Shown here one piece after another: positions 8,283-12,475 of a stretch of DNA of 12,475 bases. A program made the translations under genes and the position numbers. The stretch is taken from positions 25,315 to 37,789 of the forward strand of contig NWUY0300012136.1 in assembly GCA_004151065.3 (NCBI GenBank), read 5' to 3'. Every line of letters begins with the position of its first letter. Position 1 is the stretch's first letter. The DNA comes from Larix sibirica (lineage: Eukaryota; Streptophyta; Pinopsida; Pinales; Pinaceae). A model generated the notes under the pieces. That model was not told the origin of the DNA and did not search any database. It saw only the letters and a list, made by a program, of their open reading frames with translations.

Positions 8283-8287
8283 CAAAC
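8283..8287. repeat. Target-site duplication of LTR-A, right copy (CAAAC)
   Basis: This is identical to 6556-6560. LINE sequence resumes directly outside it; on the minus strand the preceding LINE reads FVPYWLCGE before the break. Confidence 0.9.
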
Positions 8288-9040
8288 TCACCACATAACC
8301 AATAGGGAACAAACCTAAATTGTTTAATATCATTTCTTATGAACTAGACATGGAAACATTCAACAATAATGTCTTCCTTCCACATATTTAGGAGGCCCAA
8401 CAATGTTTCAATTCCCCCACACACTTTAGAAATATAAGGACAAGTAATAAAGAGATGAGAGGAAGTCTCTTCATTATTTCTACATAAATAACACATACAT
8501 GGCCCTCCCTTATTCCTCTTTTGTATTAATTCCTAGGTGAGGACCATGTTCATCAAAATAAACTACATAAACAAAATGCATTGAAAAGGAGCCTTGAACT
8601 TCCATGGCTTATTACACCACCATTTATCATTTCCTATCACATTAAAAAGTAAAAGCACATACCCCAACTTAAATGAAAAAGTACTTCCTTCATGGTTCAT
8701 TGCCCAAATTATATCATCCTTCTTGTATGACAATTGGATGTGAGCCTTCTTGATATCTACAAGGAAAATATCCTAGGATTGAGTTATATATTTTCCCATA
8801 TCTAAATCAAAATATGTGTACCATACTTCGGACCAGATGGTCATAGAAGTTGGGTTTGCAACTAACTTAAGGGTACACCTACCTAACACCTAGAGATTTT
8901 GAATATGATTTTTAGGAAGGAAAACTCCAATACCACATCTCATTCCAACATATACTCCCACTCTGGCCCAATAACTATCCCCCACTCTCCAAGCCAAGAA
9001 AGAGACAATGACAGGGAAGGCTAGGGTCACTGCTTTCCAT
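8288..9040 (-). pseudogene. LINE ORF2 connection region and zf-RVT zinc finger
   Basis: From about 9040 downward one frame gives VTLAFPVIVSFLAWRVGD, RVGVYVGMRCGIG, then after stops WSEVWYTYFDLD, DDIIWAMNHEGSTFSFKLGY and WWCNKPWKFKAPFNAF. This is the usual path from RT thumb to zinc finger in plant L1 ORF2 (compare the family pattern W..G..S.K..Y and W...WK...P.K...F). After a frameshift, KKRNKGGPCMCYLC (two Cys at 8491-8493 and 8482-8484) and NNEETSSHLFITCPY (His to Cys, 8457-8440) form the CxxC...HxxxxC zf-RVT finger with all four ligands kept. It then runs to FVPYWLCGE, where LTR-A cuts it off from VWLARN at 6560. Confidence 0.8.
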
Positions 9041-9114
9041 TAATTGGAGACATTCTGAATGATTTTTGGCTCCATTATAATCAAATCCAACAAATAATTT
9101 GGGGCAGTATAATT

Positions 9115-9732
9115 CTAAATTAAAATCCTCCTCCAAAGACTATCCTTAGAGATCATATTCCATAATGATTTTGCAACCATATCCCTACCAAATAAGTGAG
9201 TATTTTCTAGCTCCCATGCCCAGATGGCCTTAGGGGATGCCATCAATTTCCACTTTTTAAAATGGGAACCTTTGTACTCACTATAAAACTTCCAAAAACA
9301 ATTAAGACACGTCTTTTTTATCTTCTCCAAGATCCCCTTTGGGATGTGATCTAGAGTATTCCAATATACTGATATGGATTCTAAGATATATTTGATGAGT
9401 ACTAGTCTCCCCCCTCTTGAAAGACACCTATTGCACCAGAAATAAATGTGCTTCTCAATTATTGAAAGAAGGACATACCAATAAGCTTTCCCATAAAAAT
9501 TAGGCTTGAGCACAAAACCTAGAAATTTGTCCCCTTCACTTAGATTTAGATGTTGAAAAGGAAAAATCATTTCCACACTTGAATCCACATTCTCCTCAAG
9601 TCCAAAATTATACATGACAGATTTGTTAGCATTGAACTCCATACCAATATCCCTATTATACAACTGATGAATATCCTTGAAACTAAAACATTCAACCTCA
9701 GACCCAAAACATAAAAGAAGAACATTATCCAC
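9115..9732 (-). pseudogene. LINE reverse transcriptase, palm end and thumb (longest open piece)
   Basis: A 205-codon open stretch, the longest in the window. It starts within motif C: the minus strand reads FVDN at 9735-9724, where active enzymes have (F/Y)xDD, so the second catalytic Asp has become Asn. Family blocks follow: GMEFNANKSVMYNFG, DKFLGFVLKPNFYGKAYW, CLSRGGRLVLIKYILESISV, IPKGILEKIKKTCLNCFW and a WELENTHLFGRDMVAKSLWN block. These correspond to the thumb and the GRxxLIKxVLxxIPxYW motif of plant L1 RTs. The initial Met is merely the first ATG of a fragment. It is continuous with the upstream piece only through frameshifts. Confidence 0.9.
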
Positions 9733-10521
9733 AAATGTGTAAGTACCTCTTATTTTCCAACCCTCGCCCCTTGAAATTTTGTTCCCTTATGAATTCCTTT
9801 ATAAGTCTATTCAACTTGTCTACTACTAGGACTATATAAGAAAAAAAGGGACAACCTTGTCTCGGTCTCTATTAGACTTGAACAAGGGAGAGGTAGATCC
9901 ATTTGCTAGAATTGCAAATGAGGTTGAAGACACACAATCCATGATCCACTTAACCATAGGATAGGAAAAACCAATTTGTATCAACAAAAGTATAAGATAC
10001 AACCATGATACCCTATCATAGACCTTAGATATTTCCAACTTATTCACTTTTGCAGGAGAGTGAGAGATTCTATTTGTATGACCTTCCTGGGAACACACAA
10101 TAGCCTCATGAATTTGTTTTCCATCTAGTAAACAAAATTTATCTGGAGAGATAAAACCAAATAGGAGAAGTATTGGCATTTTTGCAATTATTTTGGAGAT
10201 GATTTAGAAATGCAATTATAGAGGAGATTGGCCTAAACCCCTTAGAAGTGTTAGGGTAATCCACCTTTGGAATTAGTCCTAAAAAGTAGCATTAAAATTT
10301 CTTGGCACCCTTCCAAAATTTTGGCCTCCTCCACAACTCTGAATAAATTGTTTCATAGTATATCAAAAAAGTATAGGAAAAATTATATAGTCTAGCCATT
10401 AGGCCCTGGAATTTTATCCTTTTAAAAGGATTTGAGAATAGACAAAAGTTATTATTTATTGATCTCTTGGAACATCCCCTCATCATCCTATTCATCAACT
10501 AGTCTGGGAAAAAGAGCCACT
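9733..10521 (-). pseudogene. LINE reverse transcriptase, fingers and palm start
   Basis: Directly after LTR-B the frame resumes with VALFPRLVDE, then a degenerate block (10498-10292) in which PFKRIKFQGLMA sits where PGPDG is expected. Next come KVDYPNTSKGFRPIS-like words near 10210-10270. The 115-codon frame 10179-9832 has GFISPDKFCLLDGKQIHEAI, KLEISKVYDRVSW (motif A, with the catalytic Asp replaced by Glu at 10033-10035), IGFSYPMVKWIMDCVSSTSF and ILANGSTSP. A shift then exposes RPRQGCPFF (family RGLRQGCPLSP), and IVLVVDKLNRLIKEF leads to motif C. Several frameshifts and the changed catalytic residue make it inactive. Confidence 0.85.
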
Positions 10522-10526
10522 ACCTT
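10522..10526. repeat. Target-site duplication of LTR-B, left copy (ACCTT)
   Basis: ACCTT precedes TGTCAAATTC and equals 11181-11185 after TTCTAACA. Joining the LINE across one copy keeps the reading frame. Confidence 0.9.
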
Positions 10527-10713
10527 TGTCAAATTCTAAATAGGTTCAAGGCCATGCAATAATTTACACAAGCTAGGATCTAGAAATGTAGTCCTCACCA
10601 AGAATTTACATAGATATTAGCATAAACATGAAGAAATATTGAAGCTGAAACATAAGAGAAAGAATTCAATTGATGTAAACTTCATCTCTATATTATTCAA
10701 CAATATGAATACA

Positions 10714-10721
10714 ATATATAA
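10714..10721 (-). promoter_or_regulatory. TATA-like stretch of LTR-B
   Basis: The minus strand reads TATTATATATTGTA here, about 465 bp from the LTR start and about 190 bp before its end, a plausible U3/R position. The same AT stretch reads similarly on the other strand, so it does not fix orientation by itself. Confidence 0.35.
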
Positions 10722-10941
10722 TACATATCATAGAAAAAATTCAAGAGGCTTGGAGGAAACTCGAGTATATCACATGTGGTAGGCTTAGAATAGACCAAAT
10801 CCCCCTATATGGAAAGTATCAAACTCCAACTCATAGTGAAAGGTCATGAATTGGTTAAGTGGGCCTAGATAGTCCATGAGTGACCAAAAATCAACTAGTG
10901 GGGTGCTTTTCAGGAGAAAAGGAAGGAAGATGTTGAGTTAG

Positions 10942-11051
10942 AAAAGCATCATACTTTCCCAATTCATCCTAGCTCTCCTAGTTCATCCTAATCCATGTGA
11001 AAAGCATAATAAAGCTGCTCATAAAAGCATAGTAAAAGCTGGAACTAAAGC
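10942..11051. repeat. Clustered AAAAGCAT/AAAGCT repeats in LTR-B
   Basis: AAAAGCAT occurs at 10942, 11000 and 11023, and AAAGCT at 11011 and 11035. TTCATCCTA is repeated 20 bp apart, at about 10962 and 10982. Short reiterated motifs in U3 are common LTR enhancer features. No specific factor is implied. Confidence 0.55.
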
Positions 11052-11180
11052 ACAAATAGGGTGCTATAGCGGATATGGTGGACAAATAATGCACTAGGTA
11101 GCCAACTAACATAGTTCTAAACACCTAGGAAACCAAATAATGGCATATACCAAAGTCTAGATGGTTAATTTGTTCTAACA

Positions 11181-11185
11181 ACCTT
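11181..11185. repeat. Target-site duplication of LTR-B, right copy (ACCTT)
   Basis: This is identical to 10522-10526. LINE linker sequence (KENLV...VLK on the minus strand) continues outside it. Confidence 0.9.
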
Positions 11186-11870
11186 AAGCACTTATACCAA
11201 ATTTTCCCTCTTAAGTTCTTTAAAAATATCTTTTAAATGTTGCACCCCAAATTTTCTAAGTTCTCTTAATCTTCTCACCTTCCTAACTTCCCCATTTTTC
11301 ATTTCCTATATATTGTTAATCATCTTCCTATTCCTATCATAATTGTGAATTTTTTTGTATTATGATCCCCCAATGCGAGCAAAGAAACTCTAGCTTTCAA
11401 CCTCTGATCTCTTTCCTTATCTAACAAAAGTTTTTTTTTCCTATTCTCTAGAAATTTAACCATTTCATATGTTTCTTCATTTAAAATAATAGTTCCATTG
11501 TTAAAAAAATAGGCTTTAATTCCTTTTCCACATCCAAGATCTATCTTTCCCTCTTCCTAAAACGATCCCTAGCACAAGGAACCACTTTCTCCATTACTCT
11601 TCTTAAATATTGTGCAAATTTCTCATAAGTTGAAGACTGATTTCAATCATCAAACTGAATTCAATTTTCTTTGACCAAAACTTGAAACTCATCCTCAACA
11701 TCCTAGCTAGGATTGTACTTGAATGGATCCCCTCACTTGTTTTGATTATTGTCAAGTTCAAGAACAATAGGAAAGTGGTTCAAATATCTTTGCGATTATA
11801 TCTAGGATATGATCCTATCTACCTATTTGGATCCCAACAAATCCCTTTAATTTTTAGCAAAAAATAATGG
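11186..11870 (-). pseudogene. LINE ORF2 endonuclease end and pre-RT linker
   Basis: Read from 11870 down: weak endonuclease sequence, then LNHFPIVLELDNNQNK near 11783-11736. This is the SDHxPI block that ends the APE domain, with Ser-Asp changed to Leu-Asn so that the catalytic Asp is lost. DPFKYNP, then FQVLVKENWIQFDD and RRVMEKVVPCARDRFRK follow. After a frameshift come MVKFLENRKKKLLLDKERD, RLKARVSLLALGDHNTKKFH (about 11400-11340, equivalent to WL..GD.NTKFFH) and FGVQHLKDIFKEL. The order and motifs match the plus-strand LINE linker at 4023-4437, but the two sequences differ clearly, so they are different copies or subfamilies. LTR-B interrupts it at 11180. Confidence 0.82.
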
Positions 11871-12033
11871 CCCCCGATTAAATTTTTAAGTTTGCTTCTT
11901 ATATTTGGTTTCTAGGTCTTGGTTTTGGGTCTCATCCTTGGATAGGTGGCTATGTTTGATGATTGAATTAGTGTCCTTTAATTTATTTTGACCTTGATTG
12001 CTTTAAGATCAAACTTTCTTCTCTTGTGATTAA
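11871..12033. other. Uncertain junction between the LINE 5' side and the next element
   Basis: This lies between recognisable minus-strand LINE coding and the poly(A) tail at 12034. Minus-strand words such as ETKYKK (near 11920) recall the QETK endonuclease motif, but spacing to the SDH-like block is far too short for a whole endonuclease. Either an internal deletion occurred or the match is chance. No other feature is visible. Confidence 0.4.
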
Positions 12034-12046
12034 TTTTTTTTTTTTT
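12034..12046 (-). repeat. Poly(A) tail, A13 on the minus strand
   Basis: T13 on the plus strand. It marks the 3' terminus of the minus-strand retroposed element and the insertion point (flank TTAATCACAAGAG on the minus strand). An uninterrupted tail suggests this is younger than the LINE at 5612-11930, whose tail is degraded. Confidence 0.7.
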
Positions 12047-12309
12047 ACACAAACGGTTAAAGAGCTTTATATTAAAAATAAGAACAGATTACATAGAGAT
12101 GGGGAGACTGTTCCCACAAAATAGAAGCTGGAATTTCTTGCTCCTTTCTAACCAGTCTTTGCTTTTCAAAAAAGGAATTAAGCCTGTTACAACTAAAATA
12201 TTTAATAAATTGTCATATTACAAAACAACAGAAGAAAAACATAACTTAACGCTAGGAGAGAGGAACCATAGGTGGCTTCCATGACACAAAAAAAGTGGAA
12301 CAGAGTGCC

Positions 12310-12474
12310 TCAGTTGACATGGTGAGGACGAGAGTTCTTTTCTTTGCTTCTAGTGGTGGTTCCAACGTTCTCATCATCAATATTCAGAATGATTGAAGGA
12401 TTGCTTCTATTGTTTGTACGGACGCAGTCAACCTTGGCTTTCATGATCCTAAGACAACTGTAAAGAGAATCAAA
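12310..12474 (-). pseudogene. C-terminal end of an unrecognised open frame
   Basis: The minus strand is open from the window edge for 54 codons to a TGA at 12312-12310, with texture suggestive of coding (KAKVDCVRTNNRSNPSI, NIDDENVGTTTRSKEKN). I do not recognise the protein. It precedes the 3' UTR and poly(A) tail of the third retroposed element, so it is most simply that element's last frame. Whether it is intact upstream cannot be seen. Confidence 0.4.
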
Positions 12475-12475
12475 T

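Larger units (their letters stand above)
10527..11180 (-). mobile_element. Solo LTR-B (654 bp) of a probable copia-type retrotransposon
   Basis: On the minus strand it begins TGTTAGAACAAATT and ends GAATTTGACA, TG...CA ends typical of LTRs, flanked by the 5-bp duplication ACCTT. Removing it with one target copy joins the LINE text GTGCTTAAGGT and AGTGGCTC into one frame that reads VLKVVALFPRLV, a good match for the pre-RT region. There is no internal coding sequence and no second copy, so it is a solo LTR. A TGTTAGAA start is common among plant copia LTRs, which is the only basis for the family guess. Orientation rests on that start and on a TATA-like stretch near 10714, and is less certain than for LTR-A. 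Confidence 0.88.
5612..11930 (-). mobile_element. Degenerate L1-type LINE on the minus strand, interrupted by two solo LTRs
   Basis: Read from 11930 down to 5612, this contains the endonuclease end, linker, reverse transcriptase, thumb/connection, zf-RVT zinc finger, RNase H and a T-rich 3' UTR ending in an AATAAA-type signal and a degenerate A-rich tail (5612-5623 on this strand). About 3.9 kb is LINE sequence; 1722 and 654 bp are inserted LTRs. The upstream end is uncertain: weak endonuclease-like words (ETKYKK, KGICWDPNR) occur near 11840-11930, and the poly(A) tail of another element abuts at 12034. ORF1 is absent, so it is 5'-truncated or cut by the neighbouring insertion. Frameshifts and stops are frequent. 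Confidence 0.85.
12034..12475 (-). mobile_element. 3' end of a third retroposed element with poly(A) tail, truncated by the window
   Basis: On the minus strand the sequence ends TTAATATAAAGCTCTTTAACC, a few more bases and then A13 (T13 at 12034-12046). An AATATAAAG-type 3' end before poly(A) is characteristic of plant LINE 3' termini as I recall them; a processed cellular mRNA is the alternative. The upstream part holds the end of an open frame (12474-12310) and about 260 bp of 3' UTR. It lies in the same orientation as, and just upstream of, the minus-strand LINE, so it may have inserted into that LINE's endonuclease region. The other end and target duplication are outside the window. Confidence 0.65.

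Noticed and set aside
11682-11867. 61-codon plus-strand frame
   Set aside because: It is antisense to the LINE endonuclease end on the minus strand and has no domain.
12099-12284. 61-codon plus-strand frame
   Set aside because: It lies antisense in the 3' UTR of the minus-strand retroposed element, with no recognisable domain.
1-12475. CRISPR, tRNA, rRNA, bacterial or defence-type system
   Set aside because: No regularly spaced repeats, cloverleaf, rRNA-like stretch or intact gene cluster; everything recognisable is plant retrotransposon material.

Overview
This window looks like nuclear DNA of a land plant with a large, repeat-rich genome. No intact cellular gene was recognised. A gymnosperm is my best guess, because the LINE wording (DUF4283-type ORF1, and ORF2 ending in zf-RVT plus RNase H) resembles conifer-type elements as I remember them. 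No database search supports this. There is no sign of operons, bacterial genes, CRISPR, rRNA or tRNA.

Layout. Positions 1-860 are AT-rich intergenic DNA with a 31-bp partial tandem duplication and an A16 run. Positions 860-1848 hold a broken, unassigned protein remnant on the minus strand and a 104-bp foldback. Positions 1941-4437 hold a degenerate plus-strand L1-type LINE: ORF1 (DUF4283 RNA-binding domain plus CCHC knuckle), an apurinic endonuclease domain and the linker before the reverse transcriptase. At about 4437-4446 the sequence jumps, without any RT core, to the C-terminal part of a LINE-type protein that may belong to another family (to about 5170). Positions 5171-5611 are AT-rich spacer.

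Positions 5612 to about 11930 hold a second long degenerate LINE on the minus strand: endonuclease end, linker, RT, zf-RVT zinc finger, RNase H and 3' UTR. Two solo LTRs interrupt it. LTR-A (6561-8282, 1722 bp) starts TGATGC and ends GCATCA, and is flanked by the 5-bp target duplication CAAAC. LTR-B (10527-11180, 654 bp) has TGT...ACA ends and is flanked by ACCTT. Removing LTR-B with one target copy restores the LINE reading frame exactly. Removing LTR-A brings the two halves of the LINE motif together, off by one base. Positions 12034-12475 are the poly(A)-tailed 3' end of a third minus-strand retroposed element that runs off the window.

The most interesting point is that LTR-A carries, 34 bp upstream of a good TATA box on its own strand, a perfect three-unit heat-shock element, plus a second near-match and other TTCTAGA copies. 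This arrangement resembles heat-activated plant retrotransposons such as ONSEN and is testable. A second theme is decay: many in-frame stops sit where the family has tryptophan (TGG to TAG/TGA), as expected from deamination of methylated cytosine. Catalytic or metal-binding residues of EN, RT and the zinc fingers are changed at visible positions.

No gene network works here. The window is a record of nested retrotransposon insertions: LINEs first, LTR elements into the minus LINE later, then LTR-LTR recombination.
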